A stretch of DNA of 64,000 nucleotides. Source: Haploplasma axanthum. Its GTDB lineage: Bacteria; Bacillota_I; Bacilli_A; Acholeplasmatales; Acholeplasmataceae. The notes under the pieces were generated by a model, which ran no database searches, was not told where the DNA came from, and worked only from the letters and a program-made list of their open reading frames with translations. Below are positions 26,296-34,685 of this stretch, in pieces. Within the stretch, counting starts at the first letter, position 1, and the number at the start of each line of letters is the position of its first letter. The position numbers and the translations under genes were made by a program. The stretch is taken from positions 1,054,001 through 1,118,000 of the forward strand of contig NZ_LR215048.1 in NCBI RefSeq assembly GCF_900660745.1. Direction: 5' to 3'.

Positions 26296-27123
26296 ATGAT
26301 TATGAAGAAAAATGAAAATGTATTAAAATTAATTCCTATTTTTTTATGTGCAATAATATATTTGTTTTTTTCTTTCTTAGCATTAAAAAGATGGATTAAT
26401 CCTAATGATTACTCGAATTATCTTTATGCATATGGATATGGATTATTTGCAAGAAAAATGTTTATAATTGTTTTTACAGAATTAGTAGTTTTTTCTATTT
26501 TATTTATCATATGTTTTAAATTTAAACGTAAATTTGTTAATATAGTTATGACATTTATGATTATATTACTGTTCTTTAATGTATTTTATCTTTTTGTTGT
26601 TGCAGTTAAAGAAAGTAGATCCATAGTTAGTTATACAAAAAACATTGAAAACTTTGGGAAATATGATGAGATAGTCGATTTTAAATATTTAGAAAATGAG
26701 TTACCAACAAAGGATAGTTTAATAGATTATGAATATTATTTAATGCCAATAAGTTCAATATTTGGTACTAGTTATTCTTTTTCTATGTTTGTAACAACAA
26801 AATATGATCAAATGATAGAGATTAAAGCTAATGAAAATGAAAAATATAGTGAATTTAAAAATGATAATAATCGTGATAATGTGAGTTTCGACTTAGAAGA
26901 TTATAAGATATATCAGTACGAGATCGACTATAATACAGACAGTGATAGAAATTATGGATATAGTGAATTGATTATTTTCATTAGTAGTAAAAAAGATAGA
27001 ATAATTTATGCGGTTACTAATGAGAGAGCATCAATTAGTAGTAAAGGTTATTATCAAAATATTTATGATTATATTGATGGATATCGTGATAACCCATTTT
27101 ATAATATTAGTGATAATAAATAG
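26296..27123 (+). CDS. Uncharacterised membrane protein
   Basis: A 275-aa protein with three likely helices (about residues 12-32, 53-75 and 82-104) followed by a 170-residue soluble domain rich in Tyr, Asn and Asp. Topology is uncertain, but if three helices cross, the domain faces the side opposite the N-terminus, probably outside. No catalytic motif or family is recognised. AAGGAAG lies upstream; ATG 26302 is an alternative start. It is separated by about 70 bases from another membrane protein gene with similarly low GC. Confidence 0.65.
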   Translation: MIMKKNENVLKLIPIFLCAIIYLFFSFLALKRWINPNDYSNYLYAYGYGLFARKMFIIVFTELVVFSILFIICFKFKRKFVNIVMTFMIILLFFNVFYLFVVAVKESRSIVSYTKNIENFGKYDEIVDFKYLENELPTKDSLIDYEYYLMPISSIFGTSYSFSMFVTTKYDQMIEIKANENEKYSEFKNDNNRDNVSFDLEDYKIYQYEIDYNTDSDRNYGYSELIIFISSKKDRIIYAVTNERASISSKGYYQNIYDYIDGYRDNPFYNISDNK

Positions 27124-27192
27124 TTAAATATATTTTGGGAATTTAGAAATTAAAGATTAATATAAGTAATATTAGATTGTGAGGTTATACAT

Positions 27193-28068
27193 ATGAAACT
27201 AAAAGAAATAGAGCAAAAAAGAATAGAAATATATAAGAAAACAAAAACTACAATTATTATCGGTATAGGATTAATAGTTGGAAGTTTTCTTTTGTTTGTT
27301 ATAATTGCAGCAAATATGGCTTTTGATAGAGGTCCTTTATTAATTATTATTTTATTAACTACTTTTTTTTGTGGTGCTGTTATTGCAGGAATAGGCAGTA
27401 ATCAACAAAAAAAATTTAAAAATGAAATAAAAAATAAGTTAATTGATTTGGATGATTTTTCTGAAATTAAAAATTTAACATATGATGCAAATAAACATAT
27501 TGAAGAAAAAACAATTGAAGAAGTGAAAATCTTACAGAACCCTGATAGAGTTAGAGGTGAGGATTTAGTTACTGGGACTTATAAGGATATTTATTTTGAG
27601 GTTTCTGATATTAAACTATCAGATAGAGATAGTGATGGTAATGAACATACATATTTTGAAGGTGTTTGGTATACATTTAAGTTGCCTCAAAATTTTAATA
27701 GTACAATAAAAGTTATGAAAATGCATAACTTTTCGAGAAAAATATTTAAAGTTGAAACTGAAATGTATGAATTCAATAAAAGATTTAAACAGTATACTGA
27801 TAACCAAAATTTGTATTTCAAAATTATGAAACCAATATTTATTGAAAAAATAATTGAGTTAGAAGATAAATATAAATCAAAAATTTCATTTGCATATATT
27901 AATGATTATTTTTATTTAGCAATGGAAGATCGAAAAGAATTTTTAAAAGTAGATTTAAGTAATGAGATTAATGAAAAAACAATTAAAAACTTTAAAGAAG
28001 ATATTAGAGAAATTCTACAGTTTATTGATGAATTTTATTATAACCAAAATGGTATATTAATTGACTAA
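27193..28068 (+). CDS. DUF3137-like membrane protein
   Basis: 291 aa with two close helices (about residues 18-43 and 49-68) and a C-terminal soluble domain. The domain follows the DUF3137 pattern as I remember it: GTYKDIYFEVSDIKL, then TYFEGVWYTFKLPQNF, ETEMYEFNKRFKQYT, YFKIMKPIFIEKIIEL, and FAYINDYFYLAME. Its function is unknown in all organisms I know of. GAGGTTATACAT precedes ATG 27193. The large protein at 12433 may be a distant relative. Confidence 0.65.
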   Translation: MKLKEIEQKRIEIYKKTKTTIIIGIGLIVGSFLLFVIIAANMAFDRGPLLIIILLTTFFCGAVIAGIGSNQQKKFKNEIKNKLIDLDDFSEIKNLTYDANKHIEEKTIEEVKILQNPDRVRGEDLVTGTYKDIYFEVSDIKLSDRDSDGNEHTYFEGVWYTFKLPQNFNSTIKVMKMHNFSRKIFKVETEMYEFNKRFKQYTDNQNLYFKIMKPIFIEKIIELEDKYKSKISFAYINDYFYLAMEDRKEFLKVDLSNEINEKTIKNFKEDIREILQFIDEFYYNQNGILID

Positions 28069-28105
28069 TAAGCTATAAAACAAATTAAAAAGTATAGGAG
28101 AATTT

Positions 28106-29296
28106 ATGAAAATTATATCAAGAATATATCAAAAGATTCTTAAAATTGGTTCCTATTTTTTAGATTTTAGTGAACCAATTGTTATTAACTATGAAGATTC
28201 AATAAATGATTGTTTAGAGATTATTAAAAATGAAAAAGTAAGCAATATTTTCATTGTAACGGATAAGAACATCATTAAATTAGGGTTAATAAATAGTTTG
28301 CTAGAATTACTTGGAAAAGAAAAAAATAAATATAACATTTATGATGAAGTTAGCCCTAACCCAACTGTTAAACAAGTGGAAGTTGCATATTATCAATACC
28401 TTAATACAAATAGTGAAGTAGTAATTGTTGTTGGCGGTGGCTCACCTATGGATTTAGCTAAAGCAATTTTAGTTAGAAAAGCGAAGCCTAAGAAAACATT
28501 AGATCAATTTAAAGGAATTCTAAAAGTAAGAAAAAAACTTGATTGCTTAATTGCGATACCAACAACCGTTGGAACAGGTTCAGAAGCAACGATTGCTGCG
28601 GTTGTTACTAATGAAGAAACAAAGGAAAAATATGCAATTATGGATCCTTGTTTAATACCTAAATATGCAATATTAGATCCAAATTTATTACGTAAATTAC
28701 CAAAAAGCATTATTTCAACAACAGGAATGGATACATTAACGCATGCAATTGAGGCATTTATTGGTAATAGTAATACTAGAAAAACAAAGGAGTATTCTAA
28801 AGAAGCCATTAAAATAGTTTTTAATGATTTAGAAAAAGCTTATAATGGTGATTTTTCTTCTTTAAAAGAAATGCAGTATGCATCATATAAAGCAGGAGTA
28901 GCATTTACAAGAGCTTATGTTGGAAATGTTCATGCTTTATCTCATGCTCTAAGTGCATATTATCATTTACCACACGGATATACAAATGCTGTAATATTAC
29001 CACATATTTTGAAGTATTATGGTAAAAAAGTTGATAAAAAATTAAGTGTAATATATGATTATCTTTATGAAGATAGAAATCTCTCAAAAAGTGAAAAAGC
29101 AAAGTTTATTATTGATAAAATCGAAAATATGAATAAAAATATGGATATTCCAAGAGGTTTTAAAGGGATAATTAAAGATGAAGATATTGATTCTATAATA
29201 AATCATGCATATCATGAAGCAAATCCTTTATATCCAGTACCAGTTATATTTTCAAAAAATGATTTTAGAAAGATTATAACAGAAATAAACAAATAA
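28106..29296 (+). CDS. Iron-containing alcohol dehydrogenase
   Basis: A 396-aa group III dehydrogenase that interconverts alcohols and aldehydes with NAD(P)H. Visible features are the nucleotide site VVGGGSPMDLAKA, IPTTVGTGSEAT, and metal ligands in GMDTLTHAIE (Asp and His), VHALSHALSAYYHLPHG (His). The N-terminus is about 25 residues longer than usual and carries a small hydrophobic patch. It has AGGAG before ATG 28106 and follows the DUF3137 gene by 37 bases. Substrate is unknown; propanediol-, butanol- and ethanol-type enzymes share these motifs. Confidence 0.9.
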   Translation: MKIISRIYQKILKIGSYFLDFSEPIVINYEDSINDCLEIIKNEKVSNIFIVTDKNIIKLGLINSLLELLGKEKNKYNIYDEVSPNPTVKQVEVAYYQYLNTNSEVVIVVGGGSPMDLAKAILVRKAKPKKTLDQFKGILKVRKKLDCLIAIPTTVGTGSEATIAAVVTNEETKEKYAIMDPCLIPKYAILDPNLLRKLPKSIISTTGMDTLTHAIEAFIGNSNTRKTKEYSKEAIKIVFNDLEKAYNGDFSSLKEMQYASYKAGVAFTRAYVGNVHALSHALSAYYHLPHGYTNAVILPHILKYYGKKVDKKLSVIYDYLYEDRNLSKSEKAKFIIDKIENMNKNMDIPRGFKGIIKDEDIDSIINHAYHEANPLYPVPVIFSKNDFRKIITEINK

Positions 29297-29299
29297 ACT

Positions 29300-29325
29300 A
29301 AAAGAAGAATTTTCTTCTTTTTTTT
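29300..29325 (+). terminator. Terminator of the alcohol dehydrogenase gene
   Basis: AAAAGAAG (29300-29307) pairs with CTTCTTTT (29314-29321) around AATTTT, and the T-run continues. Confidence 0.75.
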
Positions 29326-29366
29326 CTAATGTTAATATGTTTAAATGCCGATAAACTGACTGTTTA

Positions 29367-29375
29367 TGTTATAAT
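29367..29375 (+). promoter_or_regulatory. Extended -10 promoter of the rnr operon
   Basis: TGTTATAAT at 29367-29375 is a perfect extended -10; no clear -35 is seen. Translation starts 34 bases downstream. Confidence 0.55.
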
Positions 29376-29408
29376 TAAGGTGTTAAATTAATGGAAAGAG
29401 GTATTCTC

Positions 29409-31448
29409 ATGAAGAATGTATATTTAAAATTTCATGAATTAAAAGAGAGAAAAGTTCATGAGGATGAATTAGGTAAACTAGATTTACAAGAATTAAAATA
29501 TTTATATTATGATTCACCATACTATATATTAAAAGATAATATCTTTATAGGTTCAGTTGATAAAAAAGAAAACTTTGCTTTTTTACGTCAACCAGATGAA
29601 GATATTTATATTGATAAAAAAGAAATTAGAAGTTTAATGAGTAATGATATTGTTTTAGTGGAATTAAAAAAAGGTGAAGCATATATTAAAGAAATCTTAA
29701 AACGAGGATTAGAAATAATTATTGCTACAGTTCAAAGAAGAAGAAAATCATTTAAGTACTTTACTGACAAACCACTATTTAAAAATATTGTAGTTGGTGA
29801 TGAATCATTAGTTGTTGATGGAAGTGTTGTAAAGTTAGAAGTTGAACATATAACAGAAGATAAAATCTATGCAAAGATAACTGAAGTTATTGGACATATT
29901 AATGATCCAGATATTGATATATTAAAAATAGTTGCATATCATAATTGGCCAGATCCAAATATGGATGAACTTGAAAAGTCCGTTGCAGATATTAAAATTG
30001 ACTATGATTATGAAAGAGTTTCAAGATTAGATTTAAAAGATAAACTTGTTGTTACAATTGATGGTAAAGATGCAAAAGATTTAGATGATGGAATCAGTTT
30101 AGAAGTGATTGACGGAAAATATCATTTGGGTGTTCATATTGCTGATGTATCATTATATGTTAAAGAAGATAGTTTGATTGATAAAGAAGCATATAAAAAA
30201 TCAACAAGTGTTTATATGGCAAACAGAGTAATTCCAATGTTACCTCATAAACTATCAAATGATTTATGTAGTTTAAATCCACATGAAGAAAAATTAACAC
30301 TTAGTTGTTTAATGGTTATTGACAGTAATGGTAAAGTGGTTGAGTATGATATTAGAAAAACCATTATTGAATCAAAATATCGATTAAATTATGATGATGT
30401 TAATCTTTTAATCGAAAAAAATAAATCGCTTGGAAATGAAGAATTAGATAACTTATTACTAACAATGAACGAATTAGCGTTAAAACTTACTGATGTAAGA
30501 AAAAAACGTGGTGAATTAGAATTTGATAGTGAAGAGATTAAGTTTGTTTTTAACAAAGATAATAAGATTGTTAAAGTTTATCCAAGAAAAACAGGACAAG
30601 CAGAAGAATTAATTGAGTCATTTATGTTAGCAGCAAATGAAACTGTTGCATTCCATATGGAAATTAATGAGTTTCCAAGCATTTATCGTATTCACGAAAA
30701 ACCAGATGAAACAAAACTAGATGAAGCGTTAGATAAACTTGGAAGATTAAATGTTACTTATAATAAGAAAGCAATAAGAAATTCTAAAGAACTTCAAAAG
30801 ATTTTAAAAAGTGTTAAAGGAACTGAAAGAGAATTTATCGTTAATATGATTTTACTACGTTCAATGCAACGTGCAAAATATGATAAAAATCCGTTAGGAC
30901 ACTTTGGACTAGCGGCACGTTACTATACGCATTTTACATCACCAATTAGAAGATATCCTGATCTTATCTTGCATCGAATAATTAAAAAATTAGTTTTAGC
31001 TGAAGATAATAGTTTAAAGAAGTTTAACTATTTTGATAATATTTTAGATGATGTTGCTAAACATACATCTGTTCAAGAAAGAGTAGCAATTGATATTGAA
31101 CGTGATGTTATTCAATTAAAATCTTGTGAATATTTATTAGATAAAATTGGAGAAGTATTTGAAGGGCAAATAATCCAAATAATGAAAAGCGGTATATTTG
31201 TAAGATTAAAAAACGGAATTGAAGGATTTGTCAACATGAAAAATAATTATCGCAATAGTACTTATGATCCGGTTGTTTTAGGATATTACGCTAATGGGAA
31301 ATTATATAAAATGGGTGATAAAATTGAAGTTGAATTAATCAGTGTTGATATGATTGAAAGAGAAATAGATTTTATTATTTATAATAAGCAACAAAAGGGG
31401 AAAAAACCAAATGAAAATAATTTCAAGAAACAAAACCGCAAACTATAA
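29409..31448 (+). CDS. rnr: Ribonuclease R
   Basis: A 679-aa processive 3'-5' exoribonuclease. I start at ATG 29409, preceded by AAAGAGG; an ATG at 29391 adds six residues. Two OB/cold-shock-like regions come first, then the RNB catalytic domain with the Asp cluster TIDGKDAKDLDDGIS and later YTHFTSPIRRYPDL, and a C-terminal S1 domain (GEVFEGQIIQIMKSGIFVRLKNG) and basic tail. The usual N-terminal winged-helix domain is short, explaining the smaller size than Bacillus RNase R. It overlaps smpB by 38 bases, the classical pairing in trans-translation, where RNase R degrades the non-stop mRNA. Confidence 0.94.
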   Translation: MKNVYLKFHELKERKVHEDELGKLDLQELKYLYYDSPYYILKDNIFIGSVDKKENFAFLRQPDEDIYIDKKEIRSLMSNDIVLVELKKGEAYIKEILKRGLEIIIATVQRRRKSFKYFTDKPLFKNIVVGDESLVVDGSVVKLEVEHITEDKIYAKITEVIGHINDPDIDILKIVAYHNWPDPNMDELEKSVADIKIDYDYERVSRLDLKDKLVVTIDGKDAKDLDDGISLEVIDGKYHLGVHIADVSLYVKEDSLIDKEAYKKSTSVYMANRVIPMLPHKLSNDLCSLNPHEEKLTLSCLMVIDSNGKVVEYDIRKTIIESKYRLNYDDVNLLIEKNKSLGNEELDNLLLTMNELALKLTDVRKKRGELEFDSEEIKFVFNKDNKIVKVYPRKTGQAEELIESFMLAANETVAFHMEINEFPSIYRIHEKPDETKLDEALDKLGRLNVTYNKKAIRNSKELQKILKSVKGTEREFIVNMILLRSMQRAKYDKNPLGHFGLAARYYTHFTSPIRRYPDLILHRIIKKLVLAEDNSLKKFNYFDNILDDVAKHTSVQERVAIDIERDVIQLKSCEYLLDKIGEVFEGQIIQIMKSGIFVRLKNGIEGFVNMKNNYRNSTYDPVVLGYYANGKLYKMGDKIEVELISVDMIEREIDFIIYNKQQKGKKPNENNFKKQNRKL

Positions 31449-31857
31449 TTATTTCATTGAAGATAAATACGAAGCAGGAATAAAACTAGTAGGAAGTGAA
31501 ATAAAGTCAATACGGTTAGGAAAGGTTAGTTTAAATGAGGCATTCATTACTTTTAAAGATAATGAAGCATTTGTTAGTAATATGCATATTGCAACATATG
31601 ACCAAGCAAACAGATATAACCACCAAGAAACTAGACCAAGAAAATTACTTTTACATAAAAACGAAATTTTAAAACTCTTTAGTAAGTCAAGAGAACAAGG
31701 CTATAGTGTTATTCCTTTATCATTATATTTGAAAGAAGGATTAGCAAAAGTTGAAATTGCACTTGCTAAAGGTAAAAAAGATTATGACAAACGTGAAGAT
31801 CTTAAAAAGAAAGATCAAGATATGCGTTTGAAAAAAACTGTTAATAGGTATAAATAA
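31411..31857 (+). CDS. smpB: SsrA-binding protein
   Basis: A 148-aa OB-fold partner of tmRNA that places it on stalled ribosomes. Family features are NKTANYNYFIEDKYEAGI, LVGSEIKSIRLGKVSLNEAF, and a basic C-terminal tail (KKDYDKREDLKKKDQDMRLKK) that occupies the mRNA channel. The start codon lies inside the end of rnr, with AAGGGG upstream. The stop overlaps the patatin gene (TAATG). The tmRNA gene itself is not in the window. Confidence 0.95.
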   Translation: MKIISRNKTANYNYFIEDKYEAGIKLVGSEIKSIRLGKVSLNEAFITFKDNEAFVSNMHIATYDQANRYNHQETRPRKLLLHKNEILKLFSKSREQGYSVIPLSLYLKEGLAKVEIALAKGKKDYDKREDLKKKDQDMRLKKTVNRYK

Positions 31858-32750
31858 TGAGAATAGGATTAGCTCTTGGTGGTGGCGGAGCAAAAGGTAG
31901 TTATCAACTTGGTGTTTTAAAAGCATTAGAAGAGTTTAATCTTCTAGATAAAATTACATATATAACTGGCACATCAATTGGAGCGATAAATACCATGCTA
32001 TTAATGAATTACAATAACATAGAAGATGTTATAAAAGCATGGGATAATATCGATAATAGATTAGTTTATAAAAGTGGACTTAGATTATTTAGCAATGGAT
32101 TATATGATTTAAGTCCACTTTTTAAAAAAATGTCTTCGCTTGTTAGTGAAAAAAATATTCGAAAATCAAAATTTGAGTGTTATATTACAGCAGCAAAAGT
32201 TAAAGATAAAGAAATGAGATTTGGACATTTCCAAACTTCAAATCTTGAACTTGAAATCTTTCATTTGAATAATTATGTAATGCCTAAAAATGCTGTTTTA
32301 GCATCAGCATCAATTCCTGGTGTTTTTGGTAGCACAGATATTTTAGGAAACACTTATGTTGATGGTGGATTACTTGATAACTATGTTGTTGAACCCTTAA
32401 TAGAAAAGAAGTGTGATGTTATCTTTGTAATACCACTTGATAATTACTATGACTTAAGTCAATATTTGAATGAAAATAATCTGATTATCAATTTTTCTTC
32501 AAAAACTATTTTTCATGATAGTAGAGTACTAGATATTATTGATGCTATTAGATTTACACGTAGTAGAATTAATGAACGTTTCTTATACGGTTATTTAGCA
32601 GCTAAAAGAATACTAAAGAAAATGAAAAAAGAAGGTATTTTAGATAGTAATTATTCAATTAATCTTCAAAATAAGATTATTGGTTTAGAACAAGAAGAAG
32701 AACTAAAAATATTAAAAAAAGTGAAGCAGGGATTGAAAATTTATGGATAA
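31857..32750 (+). CDS. Patatin-like phospholipase
   Basis: A 297-aa acyl hydrolase of the RssA/patatin type. It has the oxyanion motif GGGGAKGSYQLG at residues about 8-19, the nucleophile in GTSIG, and the Asp of the dyad in DGGLLDN. It would release fatty acids from phospholipids. Its ATG overlaps the smpB stop and it overlaps the PAP2 gene by 8 bases, so membrane-lipid turnover functions are linked here behind rnr-smpB. Confidence 0.9.
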   Translation: MRIGLALGGGGAKGSYQLGVLKALEEFNLLDKITYITGTSIGAINTMLLMNYNNIEDVIKAWDNIDNRLVYKSGLRLFSNGLYDLSPLFKKMSSLVSEKNIRKSKFECYITAAKVKDKEMRFGHFQTSNLELEIFHLNNYVMPKNAVLASASIPGVFGSTDILGNTYVDGGLLDNYVVEPLIEKKCDVIFVIPLDNYYDLSQYLNENNLIINFSSKTIFHDSRVLDIIDAIRFTRSRINERFLYGYLAAKRILKKMKKEGILDSNYSINLQNKIIGLEQEEELKILKKVKQGLKIYG

Positions 32751-33618
32751 AATAGATATAAGTATTGTTAAATGGATTCAAAGCAATTTAAGAAGTAATT
32801 TTATGGACTATTTAATGTATATGATTACTCAAATTGGAAGCAGTTATTTCTTTATAGTTTTAGTAGTTTTATTATACTGGCTAGTAGATAAAAGATTTGC
32901 ATATAAATTCTTTTTTGCTTTTGTAGGTAGTGCATTATTTAACAGCATTTTTAAAGTAATAGTTAAAAGAGTAAGACCATATACTTATGAAGGAATCACT
33001 GATATTTTTGAAACAACTCATGGCTATTCATTCCCAAGTGGTCACTCACAAGCAACAGGTGTTATTTATTATAGTATGATGGATGAGTATGGGAAAAAGA
33101 ATAAAGTAGTAAAAGGATTATTAATAGCAACTTTGATTCTTGTGCCATTTTCAAGAGTATATTTGGGACAACACTTTCTAACTGATGTTTTAGTTGGAGC
33201 ACTTATTGGTTTAATTGTTTCACACTTTATGTTTAAATTGTTTGATAAAATGAAAGATAAAGAACACATTTATCCTTTATATGCAATTCCAGTTATTATT
33301 ATTGCTTTATTATTTTTCGTAGGTAAAGACTATGGAAGTTATAAAGATTTATTTGTTGCTGGTGGTGGATATATAGGTTTCACTATTTCATATGCTCTTG
33401 AAAAACTATATGTTAAACATAATGTTGTAACAAATATTACAAACAAAGTTTTAAAAGCTTTAATAGGACTTGTAAGTACGTTTGCTATTTATTTTATTTT
33501 AAAAGAAGTATTTCCAGATCAAAGTTTAATTTTTGATTTCATTAGATATTTAATTGTTACTTGTTATGCAGGACTTGCAGTTCCATTTATATTCACAAAA
33601 ATCTTTAAGAATAAGTAG
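32743..33618 (+). CDS. PAP2-family lipid phosphatase
   Basis: A 291-aa membrane phosphatase with about seven helices. The three PAP2 motifs are complete: KVIVKRVRP (KX6RP), FPSGHS, and SRVYLGQHFLTDVLVG (SRX5HX3D). Substrates of relatives are phosphatidic acid, phosphatidylglycerol phosphate and undecaprenyl pyrophosphate. Two additional C-terminal helices extend beyond the usual core. It overlaps the patatin gene by 8 bases. Confidence 0.88.
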   Translation: MDKIDISIVKWIQSNLRSNFMDYLMYMITQIGSSYFFIVLVVLLYWLVDKRFAYKFFFAFVGSALFNSIFKVIVKRVRPYTYEGITDIFETTHGYSFPSGHSQATGVIYYSMMDEYGKKNKVVKGLLIATLILVPFSRVYLGQHFLTDVLVGALIGLIVSHFMFKLFDKMKDKEHIYPLYAIPVIIIALLFFVGKDYGSYKDLFVAGGGYIGFTISYALEKLYVKHNVVTNITNKVLKALIGLVSTFAIYFILKEVFPDQSLIFDFIRYLIVTCYAGLAVPFIFTKIFKNK

Positions 33619-33626
33619 AAAGTTTT

Positions 33627-34400
33627 GTGTATAAAATGGTAATAGCAATGTTTATAATAGTTCCAGCTGTTTTTTTCCTTTTAAGAAGTCAGATAGCTAA
33701 GGAAAAAACATATCGTGGTAGAATGATTTTTTCTGTAATATATGCAAGTATAATAGTAATATTTCTTTTGGTTATGATGTTTAACGAAGAAAATAAAATC
33801 AATAATAGAGACTACATAATTACAATAATATATACAATATTTTTTATTACGGCTTTTAATATATTTGATTATTACAAAAACAAAGAAACATTAAATATCA
33901 CAAATAAAGGAATAAGATTAAAAAGATTTACAGTTTTAAAAGGGTATAGAGTAATATCCTTAAGTGTATTAATGTTAAATATAATTATTTTATTACTTAA
34001 TTTATTTATAAATGATTTTAAAAGAATAAATGAACTTACTATTTCGTTGATTATTATTCTTGTTATTGTTACTATATGGAATATTATTATAATGATTGAT
34101 TTAAAAAAGTCGGGATTTAAAAAAGAAACAGTTATCATTTTTAATAATAATACCTATATTGAATATGATGTTACTAAGAAGTGGGTACTTAATCTAAGAA
34201 AATATTTAAAAAATATCAATGCTATAAATTCGTTTAGATTCCATATCATTGAAAATGAAAAAGTTAGAATCTCTTGGGTTTATTATGTAAAGAATGACCT
34301 TGATAAGCAAAAAGAGATTAATAAATACCTGTTTAATCTTTTATTAAATAATGAAGATAAAGTTGTAACGGTTAATTTGGATATTTTTCAAGGTATTTGA
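33627..34400 (+). CDS. Uncharacterised membrane protein
   Basis: A 257-aa protein with about five hydrophobic helices in the first 155 residues and a C-terminal soluble domain of about 95 residues. No family is recognised. The start is uncertain: GTG 33627 or ATG 33636, neither with a clear ribosome site, which suggests translation coupled to the PAP2 gene 8 bases upstream. The T-box leader of alaS follows without an obvious terminator. Confidence 0.6.
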   Translation: MYKMVIAMFIIVPAVFFLLRSQIAKEKTYRGRMIFSVIYASIIVIFLLVMMFNEENKINNRDYIITIIYTIFFITAFNIFDYYKNKETLNITNKGIRLKRFTVLKGYRVISLSVLMLNIIILLLNLFINDFKRINELTISLIIILVIVTIWNIIIMIDLKKSGFKKETVIIFNNNTYIEYDVTKKWVLNLRKYLKNINAINSFRFHIIENEKVRISWVYYVKNDLDKQKEINKYLFNLLLNNEDKVVTVNLDIFQGI

Positions 34401-34419
34401 TACTTAAAAACTTTAAATC

Positions 34420-34448
34420 TTTACAATTTTATTCGACTATGATAAAAT
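34420..34448 (+). promoter_or_regulatory. Promoter of the alaS T-box transcript
   Basis: TTTACA (34420-34425), 17-base spacer, TAAAAT (34443-34448). Confidence 0.7.
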
Positions 34449-34459
34449 TGATTTGCGTT

Positions 34460-34662
34460 GATTAAGAGAGTAATTCTTTTGAAGAGAAATTAAGAGACTT
34501 TGTGGTTGGTGAAAACAAAGCATTTAAAGGAATGAAAGCTACTTAGGAGCATACAAACAAACTAATTTTAGTTTTATAAAGAGTGCTAGATTAAATCTAG
34601 AACTAAGGTGGTACCGCGTAATTTACGTCCTTAGATAATATTATATTATCTTAGGGCTTTTT
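34460..34662 (+). promoter_or_regulatory. T-box leader of alaS (Ala specifier)
   Basis: The T-box core AAGGTGGTACCGCG is at 34605-34618, its bulge pairing with the NCCA end of uncharged tRNA. Stem I features lie upstream (GGTTGGTGAAAAC and GAAAGCT), with GCT at 34538-34540 as the likely alanine specifier. The terminator (34629-34662) competes with the antiterminator built from the T-box core and ACGTCCTTAG. Uncharged tRNA-Ala should therefore raise alaS expression. The 5' edge is approximate. Confidence 0.92.
34629..34662 (+). terminator. T-box conditional terminator
   Basis: CCTTAGATAAT (34629-34639) pairs with ATTATCTTAGG (34645-34655) with one mismatch, followed by GCTTTTT. It is the off-state of the T-box. 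Confidence 0.85.
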
Positions 34663-34685
34663 ATTTATTAAGGAGGAATTTATTT

